Assembly (NCBI RefSeq): GCF_900323545.1
Contig: NZ_OOHN01000008.1
Coordinates: 1,231,144 to 1,295,143, forward strand
Direction: 5' to 3'
From: Actinomyces sp. Marseille-P3109
GTDB lineage: Bacteria > Actinomycetota > Actinomycetes > Actinomycetales > Actinomycetaceae
Length of the DNA stretch: 64,000 bases
In this document: positions 16,086-24,676 of the stretch, in pieces
Layout of the letters: the number at the start of each line of letters is the position of its first letter
Numbering within the stretch: position 1 is the stretch's first letter
Translations under genes and position numbers: made by a program
The notes under the pieces: generated by a model
Databases searched by the model: none
What the model was told of the DNA's origin: nothing
What the model saw: only the letters and a program-made list of their open reading frames with translations

Positions 16086-16562
16086 TTACTCGGGGTCTGT
16101 CCGCTCGACAGCGGGTAAGGCGACACCGGACTTGGCCAGTGCATCCTTGAGAGCCATCCAGCCCAGCAGGGCGCACTTGACGCGGTTGGGGTACTTCGAG
16201 ACCCCCTCGAAGGCGGCACCGTCCTCGAGATCGTCCAGGACGGCGTCGTCGACACCCTTGCCGCGTGAGTGCATGAGGGTGTCGAAGTCGGCCTCGAGTC
16301 GGGCGACAGTGGCCAGGTCGGCGCCGTCGACGAGGTCGTGCATCACCGAGATGGAGGCCTGGGAGATCGAGCATCCGTCCCCCTCCCAGCCGACAGCCTC
16401 GATCCTGCCGTCCTTGACGCGCACACCCAGGGTCACCTCGTCACCGCAGGTGGGGTTCACCTGGTGGCTGGTGGCGTCCGGGGCGTCGAGGGCACCGGAG
16501 CCGTGACGCTCACGGGAGTGGTCGAGGATGACTTGCTGGTAGAGCTGGTCGAGTTCGTTCAT
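16086..16562 (-). CDS. sufU: SufU zinc-dependent sulfurtransferase
   Basis: A 158-aa IscU-fold protein that accepts persulfide sulfur from SufS. The zinc ligands are seen as Cys39 and Asp41 (PTCGDE), Cys64 (GDGCSIS) and Cys130 (RVKCALL). SufU proteins of Gram-positives have an insertion between the second and third Cys, present here (about 75-125). It starts 2 nt after the sufS stop, so the two are translated together. Confidence 0.95.
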   Translation of the reverse strand: MNELDQLYQQVILDHSRERHGSGALDAPDATSHQVNPTCGDEVTLGVRVKDGRIEAVGWEGDGCSISQASISVMHDLVDGADLATVARLEADFDTLMHSRGKGVDDAVLDDLEDGAAFEGVSKYPNRVKCALLGWMALKDALAKSGVALPAVERTDPE

Positions 16563-16564
16563 GC

Positions 16565-17917
16565 TCACCTCTGGAAGTAGCGTCGGACGTCGGCGATGGC
16601 GGACAGGAAGCGGTCCACCTCCTCGGGCGTGGAGCACGCGCCGAAGGACAGGCGTGAGGAGGCGTGGACGCCGAAGTGCTGATGGATCGGCTGGGCGCAG
16701 TGGTGCCCGGTGCGTACGGCGACACCGGCAGCGTCGAGAACCTGCCCGACGTCGTGCGGGTGGACCCCCTCGATGGAGAAGGCGACCACTCCGAGCCGGT
16801 CGGTGGTATCGGCGGGGCCCACCGGGTGCAGGCCGGGAACCTGGGCAAGGCCGTCAAGAACCTGCCGGGTCAGGACCTGCTCGGTGGCGTGGAGCCGGTC
16901 CAGGCCGATGCTCGCCAGGTAGTCCACGGCCGTGTGCCACCCGGCGGCCTGCGCCAGAGGCTGGCTGCCGGCCTCGAAGCGGGGCGAGCCGCTCATATAG
17001 GTCGACGACTCCATGGTGACGACCTCGATCATCGAGCCTCCGGTGAGCACCGGCGGCATCGCCGCCAGTAGCTCCTCGGTGGCCACGAGCGCGCCGATAC
17101 CGGTGGGGCCGAGCATCTTGTGGCTGGAGAGCACCATGGCGTCCACGCCGGCGGCCTTCAGTGCGCGGAAGTCCAGCGGGAGGTGGGCCGCCGACTGGCA
17201 GGTGTCCAGGACGACGAGCGCACCGGCTTGCTGGGCGCGCGGCAGGATGAGGTCGAGTGGGCTGATCGCACCGGTGACGTTGGAGGCGTGGGTCAGGGCC
17301 AGGACGCGGGTGCGCTCGGAGATGACGTCCAGCGTTGCGATGTCGATGCGCCCGTCCTCGGTCAGGTCCAGCCATCGCATGGTGGCGCCGGTACGGGCGC
17401 ACAGCTCCTGCCAGGGCACCAGGTTGGCGTGGTGCTCGGCCCGGGTGACGACGACCTCATCGCCTTCACCGATGACCAGGCGCCTGGCCACGTCGTCGGC
17501 CGCAGCCGGTCCGCCGCCGCGGGCGGCCGACCGGCCCAGGCTGGCGTGCCCGATGGCCAGGGCGACGAGGTTGATGGCCTCGGTGGCGTTCTTCGTGAAG
17601 ACGAGCTCGCTGCCACGGGCGCCGACGAAGGCGGCCACGGCGTCGCGAGCGTCCTCGAAGGTGGCCGTGGCCTCGTCGGCGAGCTGGTAGGTCGAGCGCC
17701 CCGCCGCGCCGTTGGAGGTGCGGTGGAAGTCAGCTTCGGCGGCAATGACGCCGGCCGGTTTCTGGCTCGTGGCGGCCCAGTCCAGGTAGGCCAGTGGCTC
17801 ACCGTTACGGGCGGGCCGCTCAAGGTAGGGGAAGCCGGCGCGGATCGCGGCGACCTCCTCGGCACTGAGCGCGATGGTGGAAGGCGCCCAGGTGGACGGG
17901 GCGGTGGACTGGGTCAT
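16565..17917 (-). CDS. sufS: SufS cysteine desulfurase
   Basis: A 450-aa PLP enzyme that removes sulfur from cysteine as an enzyme-bound persulfide for Fe-S assembly. The PLP lysine is Lys267 (LSSHKMLGPTG) and the persulfide cysteine is Cys407 (RTGHHCAQP). At about 415 aa relatives are shorter; the extra length is a polar, Ala/Gly-rich insertion around residues 124-150 and an N-terminal extension. The ATG at 17917 has GGAAAGG upstream. It is paired with sufU 2 nt downstream; sufC is 162 nt upstream. Confidence 0.95.
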   Translation of the reverse strand: MTQSTAPSTWAPSTIALSAEEVAAIRAGFPYLERPARNGEPLAYLDWAATSQKPAGVIAAEADFHRTSNGAAGRSTYQLADEATATFEDARDAVAAFVGARGSELVFTKNATEAINLVALAIGHASLGRSAARGGGPAAADDVARRLVIGEGDEVVVTRAEHHANLVPWQELCARTGATMRWLDLTEDGRIDIATLDVISERTRVLALTHASNVTGAISPLDLILPRAQQAGALVVLDTCQSAAHLPLDFRALKAAGVDAMVLSSHKMLGPTGIGALVATEELLAAMPPVLTGGSMIEVVTMESSTYMSGSPRFEAGSQPLAQAAGWHTAVDYLASIGLDRLHATEQVLTRQVLDGLAQVPGLHPVGPADTTDRLGVVAFSIEGVHPHDVGQVLDAAGVAVRTGHHCAQPIHQHFGVHASSRLSFGACSTPEEVDRFLSAIADVRRYFQR

Positions 17918-18079
17918 GACGTGCCTTTCCGATTCGATGCGAGCGTTGCGCGATGTGCTCGGGGGCGGCTGGACTCCGAGGTCATGTGGAACCTTAGTCC
18001 CACTTCTTCAGTGCCGGGGGCGACGACGACGGGATCATGCGCGGCGCGCCGTCGTCGGCCCCGGCACGGGTGAGACCGG

Positions 18080-18829
18080 TCAGGCGAGGTAGCGGTCGTA
18101 GCCCTCTTCCTCCAGACGGTCGGCCAGGTCGGGGCCGCCGGCCTCGGCCACGCGGCCGTCGACGAAGACGTGGACGTAGTCGGGCTTGATGTAGCGCAGG
18201 ATGCGCGTGTAGTGGGTGATGAGCAGGAAGCCGGCGTCGGACTCGTCGTGGAGACGGTTGACGCCCTCGGAGACGATACGCAGGGCGTCGACGTCCAGGC
18301 CGGAGTCGGTCTCGTCCAGGACGGCGAAGCGAGGGCGGAACAGCTCCATCTGGAGGATCTCGAATCGCTTCTTCTCGCCGCCGGAGAAGCCTGTGTTGAC
18401 GTCGCGCTGGGAGAAGGAGGGGTCCATGCGCAGGTTCTTCATGGCCTGGTTGACCTCGCCGACCCACTGGCGCACCTTGGGGGCCTGGCCGTCGATGGCG
18501 GTCTTGGCGGTGCGCAGGAAGTTGGCCACGGAGACGCCGGGGACCTCGACGGGGTACTGCATGGCCAGGAAGAGGCCGGCGCGGGCCCGCTCGTCCACGC
18601 TCATCTCAAGCAGGTCGACGCCGTCGAGCAGAACCTCGCCGTCGGTGACCTCGTAATCGGGGTGGCCGGCGATGGAGTAGGCCAGGGTGGACTTGCCCGA
18701 GCCGTTGGGCCCCATGATGGCGTGCACCTGGTTGGAGTCGATGGTCAGGTCGACTCCCTTGAGGATGGGCTTGGGGCCGTCGTTGGTGGCCACGTGGACG
18801 TGGAGGTTCTTGATCTGCAGAGTGCTCAT
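18080..18829 (-). CDS. sufC: SufC Fe-S assembly ATPase
   Basis: A 249-aa ABC-type ATPase of the SufBCD scaffold complex. Walker A is GPNGSGKST (40-48), the signature is SGGEKKR (149-155) and Walker B/D-loop is LDETDSGLD (171-179), the last being the SufC-typical variant. Soluble and cytosolic. It lies 68 nt after sufD on the same strand. Confidence 0.97.
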   Translation of the reverse strand: MSTLQIKNLHVHVATNDGPKPILKGVDLTIDSNQVHAIMGPNGSGKSTLAYSIAGHPDYEVTDGEVLLDGVDLLEMSVDERARAGLFLAMQYPVEVPGVSVANFLRTAKTAIDGQAPKVRQWVGEVNQAMKNLRMDPSFSQRDVNTGFSGGEKKRFEILQMELFRPRFAVLDETDSGLDVDALRIVSEGVNRLHDESDAGFLLITHYTRILRYIKPDYVHVFVDGRVAEAGGPDLADRLEEEGYDRYLA

Positions 18830-18897
18830 GCGACGTTTCTTTCAGCTGGTGATGGGTCTGGTGACGAGTGGGTGGACCGCTGTGAGGGTCCGGCCTG

Positions 18898-20169
18898 TCA
18901 CTCGGCTGCCGGTGCGGCGGCGGGGTCCTGGTCGGTGCGGGCGGCGATGAGGCCGGTGAGCTCGAGCTCCTTCTCGATGGCGGCCATGAGGCGATCCTCG
19001 ACCTCGCCGACACCGATCTCGGCGACGATCTCGTTGAAGAAGCCCAGGACCACGAGGCGACGGGCCTCGGCCTCGGGGATGCCGCGGGCCCGCAGGTAGA
19101 ACAGCTGTAGGTCGTCGAAGCGGCCGGTGGCGCTGGCGTGGCCGGCACCCTCGATGTTGCCGTTCTCGATCTCCAGGTTCGGCACGGAGTCGGCCTTGGC
19201 CCCCTCGGTCAGGACGAGGTTGCGGTTGAGCTCGTAGGTGTCGGTGCCGCGGGCGGCCGCGCCGATGAGGCAGTCCCCCACCCACACGGCGTGCGCGCCC
19301 TCGCCCTGCAGCGCTCCCTTGTAGGTGACGCGGGAGTAGCAGTGGGGCTCGGTGTGGGCGACGTAGGGACGGTGCTCCTGGTGCTGGCCGGCGTCGGTGA
19401 AATAGACGCCGTAGGCGTCGATGTGCCCGCCCTCGCCGGCGAAGCCCAGGTCGGGGCAGATGCGCACGTCTCCGCCGAGACTGACGACGACGTGCTTGAG
19501 GACGCCCCGGCCGGTGACCCGCACCCGGTGGTTGGAGGCGTGGACGGCGGCGTCCTCCCAGTCCTGAACGGTCACCAGGGTGAGCTCGGCGCCGTCGGCG
19601 ACCGTCACCTCGACACCCTGGGTCAGGGCGGCGGTGCCGGTGTGGTCGAGGACGACGGTTCCCTTCGCACCGGGCTCGGCGGCGACGAGGATGTGCTGGG
19701 CGGTGGGGCGGGCGAGCTCCGGGTCCTGGCCGATGATGGCCAGCCGGGCGGCCCTGTCCAGCTCAGCGCCGGCCTTGAGCGTCAGCACGGTGGCGGTCTC
19801 GGCGGCGTTCCAGGCGGTGACCCCGGTGCGGTCGACCGGGGCGCCCACGGTGCCGATGCGGGCGTCGCTGCGCGGGACGGTCTCAAGGCGTGCGCCCTCG
19901 GGCAGGTCGGCCTCAACACGTACGGCACCGGCATCGATGTCAGCCGTGCCGGCGGCGGTGGCCGCGCGGACGGCGTCCAGGTCGAACAGTGGGGCGAAGC
20001 GCTTCATGGGCGTGAAGCGCCACTCCTCCTCGCGTCCGCGCGGCACCGGGATGTCGGCGGGGTCGAAGGAGGTGGGGCGGTCGGCACGTGAGGAGACGTA
20101 GCGCGGCCCGCCGTGGGAGTGGGCGCCCTCGAGCGTGGCGCTCGAGTGATCGGTGGAGAGGTCAGGCAT
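18898..20169 (-). CDS. sufD: SufD scaffold subunit
   Basis: A 423-aa protein of the SufBCD complex. The parallel beta-helix core is recognisable (LKHVVVSLGGD, DAYGVYFTDAGQHQEHRPYVAH, YKGALQGEGAHAVWVGD), as is the C-terminal helical part with LVVLGFFNEIV. SufD binds SufC and SufB and helps iron entry. The ATG at 20169 is selected because AAGGAG precedes it and the longer frame reads into spacer. Confidence 0.95.
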   Translation of the reverse strand: MPDLSTDHSSATLEGAHSHGGPRYVSSRADRPTSFDPADIPVPRGREEEWRFTPMKRFAPLFDLDAVRAATAAGTADIDAGAVRVEADLPEGARLETVPRSDARIGTVGAPVDRTGVTAWNAAETATVLTLKAGAELDRAARLAIIGQDPELARPTAQHILVAAEPGAKGTVVLDHTGTAALTQGVEVTVADGAELTLVTVQDWEDAAVHASNHRVRVTGRGVLKHVVVSLGGDVRICPDLGFAGEGGHIDAYGVYFTDAGQHQEHRPYVAHTEPHCYSRVTYKGALQGEGAHAVWVGDCLIGAAARGTDTYELNRNLVLTEGAKADSVPNLEIENGNIEGAGHASATGRFDDLQLFYLRARGIPEAEARRLVVLGFFNEIVAEIGVGEVEDRLMAAIEKELELTGLIAARTDQDPAAAPAAE

Positions 20170-20255
20170 GTGGGGGTGCTCCTTGGCCGGTATCCGGCCG
20201 GTGGTGTCAGATATGGGTCGAAGGCTTGAGTGGACGATTCGGCGCATCGGGCTGT

Positions 20256-21695
20256 TCAGCCCACCGAGTTCTCCATCTGCAGCTCGATGAGCCGGTTGAG
20301 CTCGAGGGCGTACTCCATGGGTAGCTCGCGGGCGATGGGCTCGACGAAGCCGCGCACGATCGTGGCCATGGCCTCGGTCTCGGTCAGGCCCCGTTGCATG
20401 AGGTAGAAGAGCTGGTCGGCGCTCACCTTGGAGACGGTGGCCTCGTGTCCCATCTCGACGTCGTCGGTGCGCACGTCGACGTAGGGGTAGGTGTCCGAGC
20501 GGGAGATCTCGTCAACCAGGAGCGCGTCGCACAGCACATTGGACTTGGAGTGGCGGGCGTTCTTCATGATCTGCACCAGGCCGCGGTAGGCGCTGCGTCC
20601 TCCATGGCGGGCGATCGACTTGGAGACGATGTGGCTGGAGGTGTGAGGCGCCATGTGCACCATCTTGGCACCGGTGTCCTGGTGCTGGTCCGCACCGGCG
20701 AAGGCGATGGACAGGGCCTCGCCGCGGGCGTGGGGACCCATGAGGAAGACGGCCGGGTACTTCATGTTCCGCTTGGAGCCGATGTTGCCGTCGACCCACT
20801 CCATGGTGGCGCCCTCCTCGCAGGTGGCGCGCTGGGTCACGAGGTTGTAGACGTTGTTGGACCAGTTCTGGATGGTCGTGTAGCGCACGCGGGCGTTCTT
20901 CTTGACCACGATCTCCACGATCGCCGAGTGCAGGGAGTCGGTGGAGTAGATGGGGGCCGTGCAGCCCTCGACGTAGTGGACGTAGGAGTCCTCGTCGGCG
21001 ATGATGAGCGTGCGCTCGAACTGGCCCATGTTCTCGGTGTTGATGCGGAAGTAGGCCTGGAGCGGGATCTCGACGTGGACGCCCTTGGGGACGTAGATGA
21101 AGGAGCCTCCGGACCACACGGCGGTGTTGAGGGCGGCGAACTTGTTGTCACCGGCGGGCACCACGGTACCGAAGTACTCCTTGACGAGCTCGGGGTACTC
21201 GCGCACGGCGGTGTCGGTGTCGACGAAGATGACCCCCTGCTCCTCCAGGTCACCGCGGATCTGGTGGTAGACGACCTCCGACTCGTACTGGGCGGCGACT
21301 CCCGCCACAAGGCGCTCGCGCTCGGCCTCGGGGATGCCGATGCGGTCGTAGGTGTTCTTGATGTCCTCGGGCAGGTCCTCCCAGGAGTTGGCCGGCCGAT
21401 CCGTGGAGCGCACGTAGTACTTGACGGCGTCCATGTCGAGCTGGGACAGGTCCACGCCCCAGGTGGGCATGGGCTTGCGCTCGAAGGTGGAGTAGGCCTT
21501 GAGCCGCTTGGCGAGCATCCACTCGGGCTCCTCCTTGATGGCGGAGATCTCGCGGACCACCTGCTCATCAAGGCCTCGCTTGGCGTTCTCACCGGCCTCG
21601 TCGGAGTCGTGCCAGCCGAAGTCGTAGCTCGTTGAGATCGAGTCGATGATCTCGTCGTCGGTGCTACGCGCAGTCTCGGTTGTTGGCAGTGTCAT
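20256..21695 (-). CDS. sufB: SufB scaffold subunit
   Basis: A 479-aa core scaffold on which clusters are assembled. Highly conserved blocks are visible: [21 protein letters not shown] (about 194-214), [12 protein letters not shown], the Cys in RATCEEGA, and [21 protein letters not shown] (about 420-440). Length is normal. Its ATG overlaps the sufR stop as ATGA. Confidence 0.97.
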   Translation of the reverse strand: MTLPTTETARSTDDEIIDSISTSYDFGWHDSDEAGENAKRGLDEQVVREISAIKEEPEWMLAKRLKAYSTFERKPMPTWGVDLSQLDMDAVKYYVRSTDRPANSWEDLPEDIKNTYDRIGIPEAERERLVAGVAAQYESEVVYHQIRGDLEEQGVIFVDTDTAVREYPELVKEYFGTVVPAGDNKFAALNTAVWSGGSFIYVPKGVHVEIPLQAYFRINTENMGQFERTLIIADEDSYVHYVEGCTAPIYSTDSLHSAIVEIVVKKNARVRYTTIQNWSNNVYNLVTQRATCEEGATMEWVDGNIGSKRNMKYPAVFLMGPHARGEALSIAFAGADQHQDTGAKMVHMAPHTSSHIVSKSIARHGGRSAYRGLVQIMKNARHSKSNVLCDALLVDEISRSDTYPYVDVRTDDVEMGHEATVSKVSADQLFYLMQRGLTETEAMATIVRGFVEPIARELPMEYALELNRLIELQMENSVG

Positions 21696-22426
21696 CGGGT
21701 TCCTTCCATTCGCTTGGTCTCAAGGCCTCGCGTCTTAGCCGCCGCCCGCACCGCGCGCTTGCGCAGCGCGGGCATGGCGATGGGAATGTGGGTGGTACAG
21801 ACGTGCTCGCCTCCGGCCAGGGTGGCCAGACGCTGGACGGGGACGCCGACGAGACGGGAGATCGCCTGCGTCTCGGCGTCGCACAGCTCGTGGAACTCCC
21901 CAGCGACGTCACGCACCGGGCAGTTGCCCTGGCACAGCTGGACGGCGAAGGAGCCGTCACCGACGTCGCGCACGGAGGCCGCGTACCCGTCGAGAGTCAG
22001 GGCGTCGGCCAGGGCACGGGCCCGCTCGGAGGGGTCCTTGCCGGCCGACTCGACGACGGCGGCGTAGCGGCGCTCCAGGTCGCGACCGCGGGCAGCGGCG
22101 AAGGAGTCGACAGCCTTGTCACCGGCGACCTGGGACAGGTAGTGCAGGGCACGGTTGGCCAGGTCGGAGTACCCCTCCGCGAAGGACGTACGGGCCTTGG
22201 GCGTGAGGACGTAGTGCCGAGCGGGGCGGCCGCGGCCGCGCTTCCCCGTGAGGGCCGGTGTATGGACCTCGATCTGCTCGGCGTCCTCCAATGCGGTGAT
22301 GTGCCTGCGTACCGCGGCAGGCGTCAGGCTCAGGACCTTGGCGAGCTGGGCCGCCGAAACCGGCCCCTTTTCAGCGATGAGGTCGAGAACGCGCGCCCGG
22401 GTAGAGTCATCGTCGCTCTGTGTCAT
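21692..22426 (-). CDS. sufR: SufR, Fe-S-sensing repressor of the suf operon
   Basis: A 244-aa regulator. Residues 8-60 are a winged HTH ([23 protein letters not shown]); Cys165, Cys169, Cys182 and Cys210 in the C-terminal half are the probable ligands of the sensory Fe-S cluster. The family represses suf when its cluster is intact. The ATG at 22426 has GGGGAGGAGC upstream. First gene of the operon, translationally coupled to sufB. A promoter overlapping an inverted repeat lies about 165 nt upstream. Confidence 0.93.
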   Translation of the reverse strand: MTQSDDDSTRARVLDLIAEKGPVSAAQLAKVLSLTPAAVRRHITALEDAEQIEVHTPALTGKRGRGRPARHYVLTPKARTSFAEGYSDLANRALHYLSQVAGDKAVDSFAAARGRDLERRYAAVVESAGKDPSERARALADALTLDGYAASVRDVGDGSFAVQLCQGNCPVRDVAGEFHELCDAETQAISRLVGVPVQRLATLAGGEHVCTTHIPIAMPALRKRAVRAAAKTRGLETKRMEGTR

Positions 22427-22590
22427 GACTGCTCCTCCCCTAGTCGCTGACGACGCCTCACGGTCTGACCACATCGCGGTCGGTTCGACCACGTCCTTGC
22501 TGGCCGATGGAGTCCGCGAACCAGCCCGAGGGCTGGCTTCAGGATCGGCTGCGGGGCGTCGCTGGTCGTCGTGCCACGAGTTTAACCAAG

Positions 22591-22620
22591 ATCATGCTTG
22601 CCGAATTCAACGCTGGCAAG
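22591..22620 (-). promoter_or_regulatory. suf operon promoter with overlapping inverted repeat
   Basis: On the minus strand, TTGCCA (22614-22619), 17 nt, CATGAT (22591-22596). A perfect 6-bp inverted repeat CTTGCC-N12-GGCAAG (22597-22602 and 22615-22620) overlaps the -35 and spacer, a plausible SufR operator. Confidence 0.5.
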
Positions 22621-22668
22621 TTCGTGACGGGGCGTCGCGAGGTGGGATTGAACACGCCACCTAATCAA

Positions 22669-22683
22669 AGGTAACCCTTACCT
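22669..22683. promoter_or_regulatory. DtxR/IdeR-like iron box upstream of suf
   Basis: AGGTAACCCTTACCT is a perfect 6-bp inverted repeat with a 3-bp centre and fits the AGGTTAGSCTAACCT core of DtxR/IdeR sites. A second, weaker half-site arrangement (CCTAGGAATACCTAA) adjoins it at 22681-22695. It lies about 50 bp upstream of the suggested suf -35. Confidence 0.55.
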
Positions 22684-22716
22684 AGGAATACCTAACTAGT
22701 TGGTCGTCGTAGACCT

Positions 22717-23430
22717 CTACCCTGCCTCAAGGCTCTCGGGGCTGCGCAGCCAGGGGGCGTCGGCAGGGCGCAGCTCGGCCCAGCCGCGAGCGCGGGCCTG
22801 GGCCGTGGCCAGGACTCCGAGCACGGTGGAGGGATTGTGCAGGCGTCCGTCCATGACGGCGTCGACGGCCTCATCCAGGCGCACCCAGGTGGGTACGAAC
22901 TCGGCCTCCTCGGCCTCACGAGGAGTGCACTGGTCCTCGGGCAGCAGGCTCAGGTCCTGGGCGAGGAAGATCCGGGCCCCCTCGGTGGTGAAGCCGGGTG
23001 AGGCGTAGAACTCCGCCAGGGTGTTCCAGGTGGCCGCGGTGTAGTCGGTCTCCTCGGCGAGCTCGCGGGCGGCGGCGATCACCGGGGCCTCGCCGGGGAC
23101 GTCGAGCAGGCCGGCGGGGATCTCCCACAGGCAGGCGCGCACGGGATGGCGGTACTGGCGGACCATGAGAATCTCCGGGGCGTCGTCGGCCTGGGAGGAT
23201 TCGGCCCCTTCGCGCAGGGCGACGACGGCGACGGCGTCGTGGTGGACGACGACCTGGCGGGCGACCGGCTCCTGACCGGGGCCCAGGCGCACGTGGTCGG
23301 CGTCGACCGCGAAGATCGGGCCGTTCCAGACCCGCTCGCTGGAGATCAGCTCCCGGTCCGGTTCGCGCTCGTCGGCGAGGCCGTTCTCGTAGCCGTTGCT
23401 CCCGCGGGTCCCTGTCACCGGGTCGTCCAC
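22717..23430 (-). CDS. Nudix hydrolase, ADP-ribose pyrophosphatase type
   Basis: A 237-aa protein. The Nudix region is at about 106-130 (PAGLLDVPGEAPVIAAAREL then AEETDY), with the EIPAG lead-in and following SPGFTTE typical of ADP-ribose pyrophosphatases (Rv1700 type). It would hydrolyse ADP-ribose or similar nucleotide sugars with Mg2+. The GTG at 23430 has GAGGAGCC upstream. In Mycobacterium a Nudix gene also ends the tyrS-recN-mctB gene string, which supports orthology. An 82-bp gap separates it from the glycosyltransferase gene. Confidence 0.88.
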   Translation of the reverse strand: MDDPVTGTRGSNGYENGLADEREPDRELISSERVWNGPIFAVDADHVRLGPGQEPVARQVVVHHDAVAVVALREGAESSQADDAPEILMVRQYRHPVRACLWEIPAGLLDVPGEAPVIAAARELAEETDYTAATWNTLAEFYASPGFTTEGARIFLAQDLSLLPEDQCTPREAEEAEFVPTWVRLDEAVDAVMDGRLHNPSTVLGVLATAQARARGWAELRPADAPWLRSPESLEAG

Positions 23431-23512
23431 GATTGGCTCCTCTTCTCGCTGCTGGCACGGTGGTTGATAGGCGCCTTGGCACCAACGATGCTACCGCTCG
23501 GGGCTGCCCGGC

Positions 23513-24676
23513 TCAGTGCTGGGCAAGAACCGCCTGACGCAGCTGGGCCGACAGATCCTCGGATCCGGGTAGGAGCCCGGCCGCCTGGCGTGCGCTCTGC
23601 GCAGCTCGGGTGCGGGCCCTCGGATCGGTCAGGATCGCGGCGAGGGCCTCGGCGATGGCGTGAGCCTCAGGGGCGACGAGGACGGCTCCTCCTCTGGCGC
23701 TGACAGCGGTGCCGCCGACGTCGGTGGCCACGATCGCGACGCCGGCGCGCAGGGCCTCCTGGATGGTGAGGGGCTGGCCCTCCCACAGGCTGGTCTGGAC
23801 GACGACGTCGGCATCTTCCATGAGACCGGTTGCGTCGGTGCGCCGGCCCAGGAGGCTCACTGGAAGGCGCTCGGCGGCGATACGTTCTGCGGCCTCGGCC
23901 TTGCCGGGCCCGTCTCCGGCGACGGCCCAGGTGAAGGCGGGCAGGTGGCCGGCCTCGACGTCGCGGGCCAGGATCGAGGCGGCGTCGAGCAGCAGAGGCA
24001 GACCCTTTTGCGGGGCCAGGCGGGCGACGGTCAGGACGCGGGCACTGTCCTGCGGCCAGACGTCCTCCAGTGCTGCCGGGGCAGGGGACGCCGGTTCGGA
24101 ACGCGACTGCGGGGCCGCCGCGGGGATGACGGCGAGCTCGACGCGTGGGGCGCCGAGATCTCTCGCACGCTCGGCCAGGTCGGGGCTGACGGCTAGGACG
24201 AGGTCGGCGCGCGAGGCGATGAGCCGTTCGAGCCTCTCCCCTACCAGGGTGGTCAGGCGGCCTCCGACGGTGAGGTTGTGGAGGGTCACGACCAGCCGGG
24301 TGCGGCCGCGCCTGCGTCGGCCCAGGGCGAGGGCGGCCAGGGCACCGGCGCGCAGGCCGTGGGCGTGGACGGCGTGGGCGCGGCGTCCCAGTCGTCGCAG
24401 CCTGGCCACGGCCAGGGTGTCGCCGAGGCTGGGGCGGGGGCCGATCTCGAGCGGCTCGGCGCGGGCGGGAGCAACATCCAGCCCGTCCAGGACAGAGGCC
24501 GGGGCCTCGACGATGACATCGTGGCCGTCAGACGCCAGGATCCGGGCGCAGTCGGCCAGGTGGGCGCGGACCCCTCCGGCGGCCGATCCGCTGACCTGGA
24601 GGATCCGCAGGCGCCCGGTGCCCGGGACCAGCGGGGCACCGACCTCGTTCGAGCCGCTGACGGCGCTGGTGCTCAT
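23513..24676 (-). CDS. Glycosyltransferase family 4
   Basis: A 387-aa cytosolic GT-B glycosyltransferase. The N-terminal domain has VSGSAAGGVRAHLADCARIL (acceptor loop) and the C-terminal domain shows VARLAPQKGLPLLLDA, WAVAGDGPGKAEAE and DVVVQTSLWEGQPLTIQEALRAGVAIVATDVGG, the E-x7-E signature of GT4. Donor and acceptor unknown. Its ATG overlaps the murJ stop (ATGA), so it is part of the cell-envelope gene run and probably modifies an envelope glycan or lipid. Confidence 0.88.
   Translation of the reverse strand: MSTSAVSGSNEVGAPLVPGTGRLRILQVSGSAAGGVRAHLADCARILASDGHDVIVEAPASVLDGLDVAPARAEPLEIGPRPSLGDTLAVARLRRLGRRAHAVHAHGLRAGALAALALGRRRRGRTRLVVTLHNLTVGGRLTTLVGERLERLIASRADLVLAVSPDLAERARDLGAPRVELAVIPAAAPQSRSEPASPAPAALEDVWPQDSARVLTVARLAPQKGLPLLLDAASILARDVEAGHLPAFTWAVAGDGPGKAEAAERIAAERLPVSLLGRRTDATGLMEDADVVVQTSLWEGQPLTIQEALRAGVAIVATDVGGTAVSARGGAVLVAPEAHAIAEALAAILTDPRARTRAAQSARQAAGLLPGSEDLSAQLRQAVLAQH

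Noticed and set aside
19138-20091. A 317-codon plus-strand open frame over sufD
   Set aside because: It is antisense to a strongly conserved SufD with no motif of its own.
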